DNA from: Vibrio fluvialis
GTDB lineage: Bacteria; Pseudomonadota; Gammaproteobacteria; Enterobacterales; Vibrionaceae
NCBI RefSeq assembly: GCF_900460245.1
Contig: NZ_UHIP01000001.1
Coordinates: forward strand, 992,001-1,056,000
Direction of reading: 5' to 3'
Length of the DNA: 64,000 nt
Shown: piece after piece, positions 17,870 through 26,167 of the stretch
Numbering within the stretch: position 1 is the first letter of the stretch
How the letters are laid out: every line of letters begins with the position of its first letter
Position numbers and translations under genes: made by a program
Notes under the pieces: model-generated
What the model was told of the DNA's origin: nothing
The model's database searches: none
What the model saw: only the letters and a program-made list of their open reading frames with translations

Positions 17870-19507
17870 CTATGAATTTAATAGGCAGCTTTGCGTAATA
17901 TCCAGCTCTGGATTCTGAACTTGTGAACGCACTCCATATAAGCCGAGCAAGCTATGGAACAAGTTGTCGTGCGACAAGGTGCTGTTCTGCGCTTTGTCTT
18001 TGATGCACTGAGTACTCAATCCTTTCTGCTGTGCATATTGCTCTGGCATCCAAAGTAGCCAAGGCACATGAGTCTGTTCTTTTGGTGCAATCGCGTACGG
18101 TGTGCCATGCAGATACAGGCCGCTTTCACCCAGAGATTCCCCGTGATCTGAAATGTAGGTCAGCATTACGTTGTAATCGTTCGACACGCTTTTCAGCTCG
18201 TTGATCACTTGGGCCAGCACGTAGTCGGTGTACACCAGCGTGTTGTCGTAGACGTTGACGATCTGTTTGTCGTTACAGTTTTCGATGTCGCTGCGGTTGC
18301 AGGCAGGTTGGAACGGCGCTTGAGCATCCGGGTAACGCTGCCAGTAAGTCGGGCCGTGGCTGCCAATCGTGTGCAGAACCAGCAGTTTGTTATGAGAGCC
18401 GTCGTCGATGAATTTCTTCGCATCGGTCATCATCGCCACGTCAAAACAGGTCGAACCGTTACAGTCGTTGTTTTTCAGGGACGCATCGATAGAGATGTAC
18501 GGCAGTTTGTCGGCCACGCCTTTGTCACCGCCATCGTTATCGATCCACAGCACATCAACCCCTGCGTGTTGCAGCACATTCAGCGCATTGTCCTGCGCGG
18601 CTGCGCGAGGTTTGTTGTACGTGTCGCGAGTCATGTTCGAGAACATGCATGGCACTGATAACGCCGTGTAAGTACCACAGGAAGAGACGTCCTGAAACGC
18701 AATCAAGCCCATGTCTTTGGTGTACGGGTTGGTGTCGCGGTTGTAACCGTTGTACGCAAAGTTCATTGCACGGGCTGTTTCACCCAGTACAACCACCATC
18801 AGAGTGGGTTTGCCGTTTGGTGCTGCGGTCACTTTGGCATCTGAGCCAAGCGTCTGATAAGCCAGTTTGGTTTCGAAGTAGGTTTTATTCAGGTATTTCG
18901 CGCCGTTGTACAGGTGCGCCGGAATGATCATCTTATTCAGGTAATGGTTGTTACGACCCACCGAGGCGTAATCTTTGTAGCTGGTTCCGGCGACCAGACC
19001 GATGCCCGCGACCGCAATCAGCACCACGCCCACGCGAGAGACGATTGCGCGCGTCCAGGTACGGTATGGCTTGATGCGTACCATTGCGAGGAACAGACAA
19101 GGCAGTCCGCCAAAACCCAACAGGTAAAGCACCGTTGCTGAGTTGAGATAGAACGAAATTTCAGACGAGTTAGTTTCAAACACGCTTTCCATCATGGTGG
19201 TGTCGAACAGAGTCTGAAAGTTCACTTCCGCATACAACGCAGCGGCAGACGTCAGTACCACAAACGCCATAAACGGTTTGAAGAAATACGGCCAGGCGAA
19301 CGCTGAGAAAATAATGATAAAAGCGCAGGTCAGCAGCAGAGGCGCCGTATACGCAAACAGCGGATTAGAGACATCCGCACTTAAATGAAAAATAGTTTTC
19401 AGCACGGGATAGTTCATCACCGTACCAAAGTACACTGCGAATACGACAATGAGCGTGGTCATGCTCATCGGAATACGAGGAAAAGTAAAACGGCTGAAGT
19501 TCGACAT
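17870..19507 (-). CDS. eptA: EptA-type lipid A phosphoethanolamine transferase
   Basis: About 545 residues. It has five N-terminal membrane segments (to about 180) and a periplasmic sulfatase-fold domain with the catalytic Thr in VVLGETARAMNFAYNGY, plus family motifs SCGTYTALSVPCMFS, IDNDGG, TIGSHGPTYWQRYP and YISDHGESLGE. Paired cysteines typical of EptA are present. ATG 19507 is the start. It transfers phosphoethanolamine from PE to lipid A, lowering surface charge and binding of polymyxin-like peptides. CTTAAG repeats resembling PmrA boxes precede it. Confidence 0.93.
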   Translation of the reverse strand: MSNFSRFTFPRIPMSMTTLIVVFAVYFGTVMNYPVLKTIFHLSADVSNPLFAYTAPLLLTCAFIIIFSAFAWPYFFKPFMAFVVLTSAAALYAEVNFQTLFDTTMMESVFETNSSEISFYLNSATVLYLLGFGGLPCLFLAMVRIKPYRTWTRAIVSRVGVVLIAVAGIGLVAGTSYKDYASVGRNNHYLNKMIIPAHLYNGAKYLNKTYFETKLAYQTLGSDAKVTAAPNGKPTLMVVVLGETARAMNFAYNGYNRDTNPYTKDMGLIAFQDVSSCGTYTALSVPCMFSNMTRDTYNKPRAAAQDNALNVLQHAGVDVLWIDNDGGDKGVADKLPYISIDASLKNNDCNGSTCFDVAMMTDAKKFIDDGSHNKLLVLHTIGSHGPTYWQRYPDAQAPFQPACNRSDIENCNDKQIVNVYDNTLVYTDYVLAQVINELKSVSNDYNVMLTYISDHGESLGESGLYLHGTPYAIAPKEQTHVPWLLWMPEQYAQQKGLSTQCIKDKAQNSTLSHDNLFHSLLGLYGVRSQVQNPELDITQSCLLNS

Positions 19508-19555
19508 CAAAAAGAACCCGAAAGTGAAACTGTGGACGCATGATGCAAATCTAAA

Positions 19556-19582
19556 CTTAAGATTAGCTTAAGACTCTTTAAG
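19556..19582. promoter_or_regulatory. CTTAAG repeat array upstream of eptA (PmrA-box-like)
   Basis: CTTAAG at 19556-19561 and 19567-19572 (11-bp period) is followed by CTTTAAG ending at 19582. The half-site and spacing match the PmrA-box consensus and parallel the CTTAGC pairs at 11798 and 13729. It lies 49 bp upstream of the eptA ATG. Confidence 0.7.
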
Positions 19583-19732
19583 TTTTTTCAGGGTTTACAG
19601 CTTTGCAGTGTCAATCACGTTGCGCGTGTTGCATATTAAGAAATCGAACATCATTCTGTGAAACAAAACATTAATATTTGTAACATAAGTGTTGTTATTG
19701 GTGCGTTTTATCAATGTATTCAGGGTTCGGTT

Positions 19733-19767
19733 CCATGGCTGAGTGAATACTGCTTCTTCAGCCATGG
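19733..19767. repeat. inverted repeat, 10-bp perfect arms
   Basis: CCATGGCTGA (19733-19742) and TCAGCCATGG (19758-19767) flank a 15-nt loop. It follows the leftward thioredoxin-like gene, so it may terminate that operon, but no T-tract follows. The remaining stretch back to eptA is A+T-rich and holds nothing else I can name. Confidence 0.5.
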
Positions 19768-19777
19768 GGATGGAGTG

Positions 19778-20026
19778 CTATGGTTTTCCCGGCTCGTTTA
19801 ACCAACCGCGAATCATATTTTCGTTGGGTACACTGCCTGCGTGGATGACCTGTTCATTCTCAACCACTGCCGGGGTCGACATCACCTGATAGTGCAGAAT
19901 GGCGGTGAGATCCGTGACTTTTTCCACACGGACCTCAATAGCCAGTTGATTGGCTACCTGTTCAATCAGTGCCGCGGTTTTCTGACAGTTGGTGCAGCCA
20001 GAACCTAATACTTTGAAATGTCGCAT
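19778..20026 (-). CDS. thioredoxin-like small redox protein
   Basis: An 82-residue protein with a thioredoxin fold and a CxxC active site in VLGSGCTNCQKTAAL (Cys 11 and 14), plus the cis-proline segment MSTPAVV. It belongs to the short 'redox-active disulfide protein 2' group often paired with YraQ/ArsP-type permeases. ATG 20026 has an AAGGAG Shine-Dalgarno 8 bases upstream. The frame stays open further upstream but runs inside the permease gene. It is the last gene of the ttrSR-sigma-permease unit. It may supply reducing equivalents for a transported substrate; that is inference. Confidence 0.8.
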   Translation of the reverse strand: MRHFKVLGSGCTNCQKTAALIEQVANQLAIEVRVEKVTDLTAILHYQVMSTPAVVENEQVIHAGSVPNENMIRGWLNEPGKP

Positions 20027-20037
20027 GATAAAACTCC

Positions 20038-21027
20038 TTAGAGCAAAATGATGAGGTTGAATAGCCAGCCGATCAGAGTAAAGGCCGCCAGCAATAAGCC
20101 GAATAACAACGCCAGCAATCGCCACTGCATCACCTGTTTGAGCATGACAAATTCCGGCACGCTGGCGGCGACGGTACTCATGCAAAACGCGAGCGTAGTG
20201 CCAAGCGGCAGGCCATTGGTCAGTAAACTTTCCATTACCGGGATGATGCCAGTGGCATTGGAATAGAGTGGAATGCCCACCAATACCGCGGCTGGCACCG
20301 ACCACCATTGACCGCTTCCGAGGTTGTCAGTGAGCCAGCCTGCGGGAACAAATCCGTGTAAACCAGCCCCGACACCAACGCCGATGATGACCCATTTCCA
20401 CACCCGGCTGACAATCGCGCGTACTTCGCCCTTGGCAAACTGGTGACGCTGGTTCAGTGTCATTTGGATTGCGTCGCTCGACGCTCTGGTTGTGTGCGCG
20501 GAATGACCTTGGTTCAGTGCATCCGAAACAAAGGGTTGCAACCAACGATCCGCGCGGATTTTATCCAGCAGCCAGCCACACAGAATGCCAATAGTGATGC
20601 CGATGACGACATACCACAGGGTCAGCTTCCAGCCGAGCAGACCCCATAGCAGCACCACGGCCACTTCGTTAACCAGTGGCGATGTGATCAGAAACGCCAT
20701 CGTTATCCCCAAAGGGATTCCCGCTGTGGTGAAACCCAGAAAGACCGGAATGCTGGAGCAGGAGCAGAACGGCGTTACGGCACCAAAAACGCTGGCAGAG
20801 CCATAAGCAAGAAACTGATGTTGCCCCGCAAGGTAATCGCGTACCCGTTCAACATTCATCGATGCGCGCAGCAGGGCAATGAAATAAATCATCACCAGCA
20901 GCAGTGCAAAAATCTTGCTGACATCCTCAATGAAAAAGTGCACCGCCTCGGCCAGTTGCGTGCGCGGTGACAGTGCCAAGATAGAATAGGTCAGCCAGTC
21001 GGCGAGAGCGGTAAAAAGCGCAAACAT
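20038..21027 (-). CDS. YraQ/ArsP-like permease (UPF0718 / DUF318 family)
   Basis: A 329-residue protein with about eight membrane segments in two inverted halves and a charged central loop (about 155-190). Family signatures are GAVTPFCSCSSIPVFLGF near the middle of the first half and GIPLYSNATGIIPVMESLL in the second. The CSCSS segment is characteristic. Related proteins include the organoarsenical exporter ArsP, but substrates of most members are unknown. It is followed by the thioredoxin-like gene, a common pairing. It lies 85 bases after the sigma factor gene. Confidence 0.8.
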   Translation of the reverse strand: MFALFTALADWLTYSILALSPRTQLAEAVHFFIEDVSKIFALLLVMIYFIALLRASMNVERVRDYLAGQHQFLAYGSASVFGAVTPFCSCSSIPVFLGFTTAGIPLGITMAFLITSPLVNEVAVVLLWGLLGWKLTLWYVVIGITIGILCGWLLDKIRADRWLQPFVSDALNQGHSAHTTRASSDAIQMTLNQRHQFAKGEVRAIVSRVWKWVIIGVGVGAGLHGFVPAGWLTDNLGSGQWWSVPAAVLVGIPLYSNATGIIPVMESLLTNGLPLGTTLAFCMSTVAASVPEFVMLKQVMQWRLLALLFGLLLAAFTLIGWLFNLIILL

Positions 21028-21112
21028 GTTGTTTCCTTGTCATGATTGTTGGAGAAAAACTCATCTCACAGACAAGACGGCGCAGGCCGGAAAAAGACGC
21101 AAAAATAAGTGA

Positions 21113-21673
21113 TTATTTTAGGGATGAAGGAGTAAAGCAGCAGATTTTGTGGTTGTCATCAAAGCGGATGTGACAGTGTGTCTTCAACTGATCACGCAGC
21201 TTAGCGCGGGCGCGCTGAATACGGGATTTGACGGTGGAGAGCGGTAACTGCTTTTGCTCGGCAAAGGCTTGTTGACTGAGGCCATTGAGATCGCAGGCCT
21301 GAATAATTTCACGATCGTCCTCGCTGAGCCTCTCCAGCGCGGTGGGTAGACACTGTGTCAGCCCGTCAACCGCTTCAGGTTCATCAGTGTTTGCTGTTAA
21401 CGTCGGTATGGCGGCATCGCACAGTTCATCATCACGCTGATGGCGGCGCCACTCATCGGTGAGCGCATTGGCGGCCACGCGGAACAGCCAGGCTTTCTGA
21501 TGTTCGATTTCACAAAAGGACTGATTCATTTGCAGTGCTTTGAGAAACGTTTCCTGTAAAACATCCACCGCCAGATCGCGATCGCCACAGCGTTTCACCA
21601 GCCAGCGAAACAGCATCTGCTCGCTGCGCGACCAGGTGGTGAGCAGACAAGGAACCGCGCCGTTGGTGTTCAT
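21113..21673 (-). CDS. ECF sigma factor (SigZ-like) coupled to ttrR
   Basis: A 186-residue ECF sigma factor. Region 2 is FRWLVKRCGDRDLAVDVLQETFLKAL with AWLFRVAANALTDEWRR, and region 4 is LPTALERLSEDDREIIQACD with PLSTVKSRIQRARAKLRDQL. A short C-terminal tail rich in His/Cys (THCHIRF, KICCF) recalls SigZ-like proteins and could bind metal or respond to redox. Its ATG overlaps the ttrR stop (ATGA). No anti-sigma gene is adjacent. The permease and thioredoxin genes downstream may be its targets or partners. Confidence 0.82.
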   Translation of the reverse strand: MNTNGAVPCLLTTWSRSEQMLFRWLVKRCGDRDLAVDVLQETFLKALQMNQSFCEIEHQKAWLFRVAANALTDEWRRHQRDDELCDAAIPTLTANTDEPEAVDGLTQCLPTALERLSEDDREIIQACDLNGLSQQAFAEQKQLPLSTVKSRIQRARAKLRDQLKTHCHIRFDDNHKICCFTPSSLK

Positions 21674-22284
21674 CGCATCACCTTGGCCAGTTGGCCATAG
21701 ACGTAGGCAAGTTCGGCCACGGTACTGGCAGCAAACTTTTTCATCAGATTTGCGCGATGCACTTCGACAGTGCGCTGCGCAATGCACAGCTCGTCGGCGA
21801 TGCGAATATTGCGTTTACCGGCAATCAACAGTTTGAGGATCTCTTTCTCGCGTGTCGTCAGCGATTCAAACGCGGTTTTTGCCGCCAGCAGATCCAGCTT
21901 TGACGCCGACTGTTGCAGCCCTTGCGTGATGGCGGCGGCGAGTTCGTCGCCTTTGACGGGTTTTTGAAAGAAGTGAATCGCGCCCGCTTGTAGCGCATCC
22001 ACCGCCATCGGCACATCGCCGTGACCGGTCAGATAGATGATCGCCAGCGGGCTGTTGGCCTCGTTGAGCCGTTGGTGCACTTGCTGGCCGCGCAGTTCGG
22101 GCATGCGGCTGTCTAAAATCACGCAGCCAGGTTTGAGCGGATTGATGTGGTCGAGAAACGCCTTGCCGCTGGCAAAGGTGGTGACGTGGAAACCGTGCTC
22201 TTGCAGCATAAATTGCAGAGAATCACGCACCGATTCATCGTCATCAACCACATAGACGGGCAGGTGTGGATTCGATTCACTCAT
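21670..22284 (-). CDS. ttrR: TtrR, LuxR/FixJ-type response regulator for tetrathionate respiration
   Basis: A 204-residue FixJ-class regulator. The receiver has acidic DDDES, phospho-Asp in CVILDSRMPEL, and Lys in FFQKPVKGD. The LuxR-type helix-turn-helix runs from about residue 140 (SLTTREKEILKLLIAGKRN, RTVEVHRANLMKKF). It is 16 bases downstream of ttrS and divergent from ttrBCA, the gene arrangement of known tetrathionate loci. Candidate binding palindromes occur upstream of ttrB (24210) and tsdB (29358). Confidence 0.9.
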   Translation of the reverse strand: MSESNPHLPVYVVDDDESVRDSLQFMLQEHGFHVTTFASGKAFLDHINPLKPGCVILDSRMPELRGQQVHQRLNEANSPLAIIYLTGHGDVPMAVDALQAGAIHFFQKPVKGDELAAAITQGLQQSASKLDLLAAKTAFESLTTREKEILKLLIAGKRNIRIADELCIAQRTVEVHRANLMKKFAASTVAELAYVYGQLAKVMR

Positions 22285-22300
22285 TCATGCGCTCCTGAAT

Positions 22301-24118
22301 TTACGCCCAATAGGGCAGAGAAAGGCTGACGATGCAGCCGTGTTGCTGGACGGACATCAGGCTGATTTGCCCGCCATGGCTTTCCATCACATCGCGACAA
22401 ATGGCCAGCCCCAATCCGAGGCCATGCGCTTTGTGGCTGACAAACGCTTCACTCGGGGTGCCGTGTTCCAGTCCGGTGCCGTTATCGACCACGCGAATGT
22501 ACAGCGTCTCGGGCTGATAATCAGTATGTAGCGCGATTTTGGGCTGATAACTGCCGGATGCTTCACGCTCTTGATACAGCAGGCAGGCGTCGATGGCATT
22601 GCTGAGCACATTCACCAGCACTTGCTGCATACCGACGCGGTCTGCTTCCACGGCAATGACGTCGCCTTCGCTGCTGCGGCTGATCGCCACCTCGTATTTT
22701 TGCAAGCGGTAGTGCATCAGCTCCAGTGTCTCGTCGAGCAGGGTTTCGATGTTGCACGGCTGCTTTTCAAGGCTGCGTTTTTTGATCAGGTTACGCAGGC
22801 GATTGATGATCGCATCGGCGCGATCGACCTGCGCCTGAATCTTCTCAAACACCGGCGTGATCTCTTCTGTCGGGCGCTGCTTTGCCACGCGCAGCAAACC
22901 GCCTTCACTGTAGTTGCGAATTGCCGCGAGTGGCTGATTGATTTCATGCGCCAAGCTGCTGCCGAGTTCGCCCACAATCGCTACACGCTGCGCGTGTTCC
23001 AACTGTTCGCTTTTCTCTTTGAGGCGCAGCTGCGTTTTCTCCAGTGCTTGTTGGCTTTTGCTAAACCGGTATTCGAGCCAGAAGTGGTAGGCGTTCAATA
23101 CCACCACGACGATAAATAGCGCCCAAGCCCACTCCTGATGAAAACGTAACCAGCGGATCGCCTCTTTCCACCACGGCTCCTGCAATGGATGCAGATCGAG
23201 CGCCTGATAGAGTTTATCGATGGACAGCAAGCTGACGGGCGAGGTCCAACCGGACGCACCTGCGGCGATGGCGGCCGGGCTTTCGGCAGGCATGGCAAGC
23301 AGCGCGCGGGTGACTTGTTTGGCGAGAGGCGCCGATGCGCGGTCGGTTTTGGCAAACGACCAATTCGGATAAAGGTGAGTCGATACCTGACAATGGAAAT
23401 CTGCGTTGGTGTCGACGTTGAGCACGCGATAGCGATTGGCCTCCAGCAGCCCTTCACGGGTCATGGTTTCCAGCAAACACGCGGGTACGACCGCCGCGTC
23501 GACAAACCCATCACGCAACTGATAGAGGTTGGCGTCAATCGGGAACCCTAAAAAGCGCACGTTGGCGAAAAAATCATTCGGATGAAAGCCAAGTTCTAAC
23601 ACCTGATAGCGCAGCGTGAGGTAGCCACCAAAAGCGCGCTCGGAGACCGCGGCCATCGGATGTCCGGCGATATCCGCCAGTTGCTGATAAGGGGAATCGG
23701 CCCGAACCACTAGTGCCGAACCGATGGCGTAGTTAGAATGGCTCGGCGCGCGATTAGTGAGCGTTGCCATCCACGACAGCTCGTACTGCCTGCCGAGGCG
23801 CACCGCCTGACCGGGGTTGGTGACGATAAAGTCCATGCTCTGCGATTTCACCGCATTCAGCATGCCGTCTAAATCGAGCGGATGCAGCACAAACTCGGCA
23901 TCCGGAATGTGTTGATTGAGCCATTCGATGGTTGGTTGCCAGCGCTGCTCCGCGGCCAGATTACCGCGAATTGCCAACACTCCAACATCAACGACAGGCT
24001 TGATTTTGGAAGACTTAACTTGATTGGCCGCCTCTTGCGCCGCGATGCTTTGCGCGCTCAACAAGCACAACCCCAGCAGTATGGGGAACATCAAACGGCG
24101 AACTAACGAAGTGAACAT
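22301..24118 (-). CDS. ttrS: TtrS, tetrathionate sensor histidine kinase
   Basis: A 605-residue sensor. It has a signal peptide (1-27), a periplasmic PhnD/phosphonate-binding-like domain (about 45-310: VGVLAIRGNLAAEQRW, DFIVTNPGQAVRLGRQ), and a transmembrane helix at about 330-350. A coiled linker, an H-box GELGSSLAHEINQPLAAIRNY, an N-box LSNAIDACL, and an ATPase G-box DNGTGLEHG with HGLGLGLAICRD complete it. The periplasmic binding domain fused to a FixL-like kinase core is diagnostic for TtrS/ThsS-type sulfur-oxyanion sensors. Tetrathionate is favoured because ttrBCA is adjacent. Confidence 0.9.
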   Translation of the reverse strand: MFTSLVRRLMFPILLGLCLLSAQSIAAQEAANQVKSSKIKPVVDVGVLAIRGNLAAEQRWQPTIEWLNQHIPDAEFVLHPLDLDGMLNAVKSQSMDFIVTNPGQAVRLGRQYELSWMATLTNRAPSHSNYAIGSALVVRADSPYQQLADIAGHPMAAVSERAFGGYLTLRYQVLELGFHPNDFFANVRFLGFPIDANLYQLRDGFVDAAVVPACLLETMTREGLLEANRYRVLNVDTNADFHCQVSTHLYPNWSFAKTDRASAPLAKQVTRALLAMPAESPAAIAAGASGWTSPVSLLSIDKLYQALDLHPLQEPWWKEAIRWLRFHQEWAWALFIVVVVLNAYHFWLEYRFSKSQQALEKTQLRLKEKSEQLEHAQRVAIVGELGSSLAHEINQPLAAIRNYSEGGLLRVAKQRPTEEITPVFEKIQAQVDRADAIINRLRNLIKKRSLEKQPCNIETLLDETLELMHYRLQKYEVAISRSSEGDVIAVEADRVGMQQVLVNVLSNAIDACLLYQEREASGSYQPKIALHTDYQPETLYIRVVDNGTGLEHGTPSEAFVSHKAHGLGLGLAICRDVMESHGGQISLMSVQQHGCIVSLSLPYWA

Positions 24119-24183
24119 GCGGCCTTCATCCCTGAATACATCAATTGGCGACTAGGATAACAGCAACCCGTACCACGCCCCAT

Positions 24184-24197
24184 TTGTTTTAGATCAA
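24184..24197. promoter_or_regulatory. FNR-like box upstream of ttrB
   Basis: TTGTTTTAGATCAA matches the FNR consensus TTGAT-N4-ATCAA at 9 of 10 defined positions. Known ttr operons are FNR-dependent, so this fits oxygen control of ttrBCA (and perhaps of the divergent ttrS). Confidence 0.65.
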
Positions 24198-24209
24198 TGA
24201 ACCGCCGGG

Positions 24210-24228
24210 TATGTGGAAAACCACAATA
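24210..24228. promoter_or_regulatory. candidate TtrR operator at the ttrS/ttrB divergent promoter
   Basis: TATGTGGAAAACCACAATA, an imperfect palindrome centred on GTGG-AAAA-CCAC. A copy differing at one base (AAAT for AAAA) lies upstream of tsdB at 29358-29376. Position and sharing suggest the binding site of TtrR. Confidence 0.65.
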
Positions 24229-24287
24229 CCGACCGCGCGGCGCATTGCTGACAATCAACTCACCCAACCAACTTCAGTAGGTGAGTG

Positions 24288-25055
24288 ATGGATTCCACCA
24301 AACGACGTTTTCTCAGCGCGGTGACCGCTGGTGCTGCGTTAATCCCGGTGACCGGGATTGGCACGGCAACGGCCAGCACCGTGATACGCAATAACCAGGC
24401 GCCGGACCGTAAAGGTCAAACAGGCAAACGCTATGCGATGTTGATTGACCTGCGCAAATGCGTGGGCTGTCAGGCCTGCACGGTCGGGTGCAGTGTTGAA
24501 AATCAGATGCCTATCGGCCAGTTTCGCACCACCGTCAAACAGTACGAAGTGACCTTAACCGATGGCTCGCAGGCGACTCAGCAGGTGAAAGCGTTCACGC
24601 TGCCGCGCTTGTGCAACCACTGCGATAACCCGCCGTGCGTGGCGGTGTGTCCGGTGCAGGCCACCTTTCAGCGCGAGGATGGCATTGTGATGGTGGACAA
24701 CAGTCGTTGTGTGGCGTGCGCCTATTGTGTGCAGGCGTGTCCTTACGATGCGCGAGTGATCAACGAACAGACCCTGACGGCGGATAAATGCACCTTCTGT
24801 GCGCATCGTCTGGAACAGGGCTTGCTGCCGGCGTGCGTGGAAACCTGTGTCGGCGGCGCACGCATTATCGGCGATTTGAACGATGCAACCAGCCAGATTC
24901 GCCAGTTGATGGCTCAGCATCAAGGCGAACTGAAAGTGCTGAAACCGGAAGCCAATACCCAGCCGCATGTGTTTTATCTCGGCATGGATGAACGCTTTAC
25001 CTCGCACATTCAAGGCAAAGCCGCCATTTACGAGCCGCAAGGAGGCCACGCATGA
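24288..25055 (+). CDS. ttrB: TtrB, tetrathionate reductase iron-sulfur subunit
   Basis: A 255-residue exported ferredoxin-like subunit. It has a twin-arginine signal (TKRRFLSAVTAG) and four cysteine clusters for [4Fe-4S] centres: CVGCQACTVGC, CNHCDNPPCVAVCP, CVACAYCVQACP, and CTFCAHRLEQGLLPACVETC. It carries electrons from TtrC to TtrA. ATG 24288 is preferred over GTG 24285. Its stop overlaps the ttrC start (ATGA). Divergent from ttrSR. Confidence 0.92.
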   Translation: MDSTKRRFLSAVTAGAALIPVTGIGTATASTVIRNNQAPDRKGQTGKRYAMLIDLRKCVGCQACTVGCSVENQMPIGQFRTTVKQYEVTLTDGSQATQQVKAFTLPRLCNHCDNPPCVAVCPVQATFQREDGIVMVDNSRCVACAYCVQACPYDARVINEQTLTADKCTFCAHRLEQGLLPACVETCVGGARIIGDLNDATSQIRQLMAQHQGELKVLKPEANTQPHVFYLGMDERFTSHIQGKAAIYEPQGGHA

Positions 25056-26155
25056 ACATCACCGAAGTGTTGGTTCCGTCGCAAGCGATCGCCTGGTTAC
25101 CGTGGGCGGTGCAGTATTTCTTCTACATTGGCTCGGCGTACGCCGCGGCCATGCTCTTTTTGATTGCGTTGCTGTTTGAAAGGCGCAGCAGTCACCGTTT
25201 GCGTGCCGCGCTGGTGCTCACGCTGGCGATTGGCGCCATGGTTGGCCCGTTGGCACTGACCGGCGATTTGCATCAACCCGGCAGAGCGTGGCACTTCTAC
25301 GCTTACATCACGCCGTGGTCGTGGATGTCGCTGGGCTCGCTGTTTCTGCCGCTATTTTCAGCGTTGGCGGTGGCGACGGCTTGGCTTTATCTGCGCGCCG
25401 ATTTGATTGCGCTGCAGCAAAGCCGTGGTTTGGTGTTGCGCTGGGTTGGTCAACTGTCGCTCGGCCAGTGGCGCACCTCACGCCGTTTGATGCTGCTGGT
25501 GGCGACACTGACCATGCTTTCGGGGCTGTCGATTGCGCTCTATACCGGCGCGGAAATTGCCGCCGTGAGCGCTCGTCCGCTGTGGCATCAACCCGCCGCG
25601 CCGCTGCTGTGGTTTGTCACCGCGTTTCTGGCGGCCGTCGGTTTTAGCCTGTTTGTTTATCTGCTGGTGCCGAAAGCCATTTCGGCGCAACTGAGCAGCT
25701 TTGATCTCAGCTTACTGAAGAAAACCGTGTCGCTCAGTGCGGTGCTGGCGCTGATTTTAGTGCCGATTTGGGCGGCCAATAACCCAACGTTTTCGCTGTA
25801 TGAAAATGCGCAATGGACGCAGCATCTGGCGCTGCTCACCGCGGCGCTGCTGGGCTGTATCGCATGGGCGTTTTTCAGCCTGCACGACCGAACCCGCGGG
25901 TTGGGTTTGATTGGCATGATGGCACTCAGCCTTGTCGCCGCTTGGTTGGTGCGCTGGGTCACCATGATGCAGGTACAGACCATTCCTAAGTTCGATGTCG
26001 GGCCTTATCCGTATGAATTGCCCTGGGGCGCCAATGGCGCGCTCGGCATCGCGGGCATGTTCGGTTTGTGGCTGGCGCTGGCACTGCTGGGCAGTGAGCT
26101 GGTGCAACACCGCGCGCAAACCCATCCCTCATCCGTACTGACACACCACGAGTAG
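25052..26155 (+). CDS. ttrC: TtrC, NrfD-type quinol-oxidising membrane subunit
   Basis: A 367-residue integral membrane protein with nine predicted TM segments, of the NrfD/PsrC family. Landmarks are VQYFFYIGSAYAAAMLF, LALTGDLHQPGRAWHFY and TPWSWMSLGSLFLPLF. It anchors TtrAB to the periplasmic face and passes electrons from menaquinol to TtrB. It overlaps ttrB by 4 bases and precedes ttrA by 12. Confidence 0.9.
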   Translation: MNITEVLVPSQAIAWLPWAVQYFFYIGSAYAAAMLFLIALLFERRSSHRLRAALVLTLAIGAMVGPLALTGDLHQPGRAWHFYAYITPWSWMSLGSLFLPLFSALAVATAWLYLRADLIALQQSRGLVLRWVGQLSLGQWRTSRRLMLLVATLTMLSGLSIALYTGAEIAAVSARPLWHQPAAPLLWFVTAFLAAVGFSLFVYLLVPKAISAQLSSFDLSLLKKTVSLSAVLALILVPIWAANNPTFSLYENAQWTQHLALLTAALLGCIAWAFFSLHDRTRGLGLIGMMALSLVAAWLVRWVTMMQVQTIPKFDVGPYPYELPWGANGALGIAGMFGLWLALALLGSELVQHRAQTHPSSVLTHHE

Positions 26156-26167
26156 GAGAAACAGAAC

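Noticed and set aside
20027..20308. N-terminal extension of the thioredoxin-like frame
   Set aside because: The extension overlaps the conserved end of the permease in another frame; ATG 20026 has a clear AAGGAG site.
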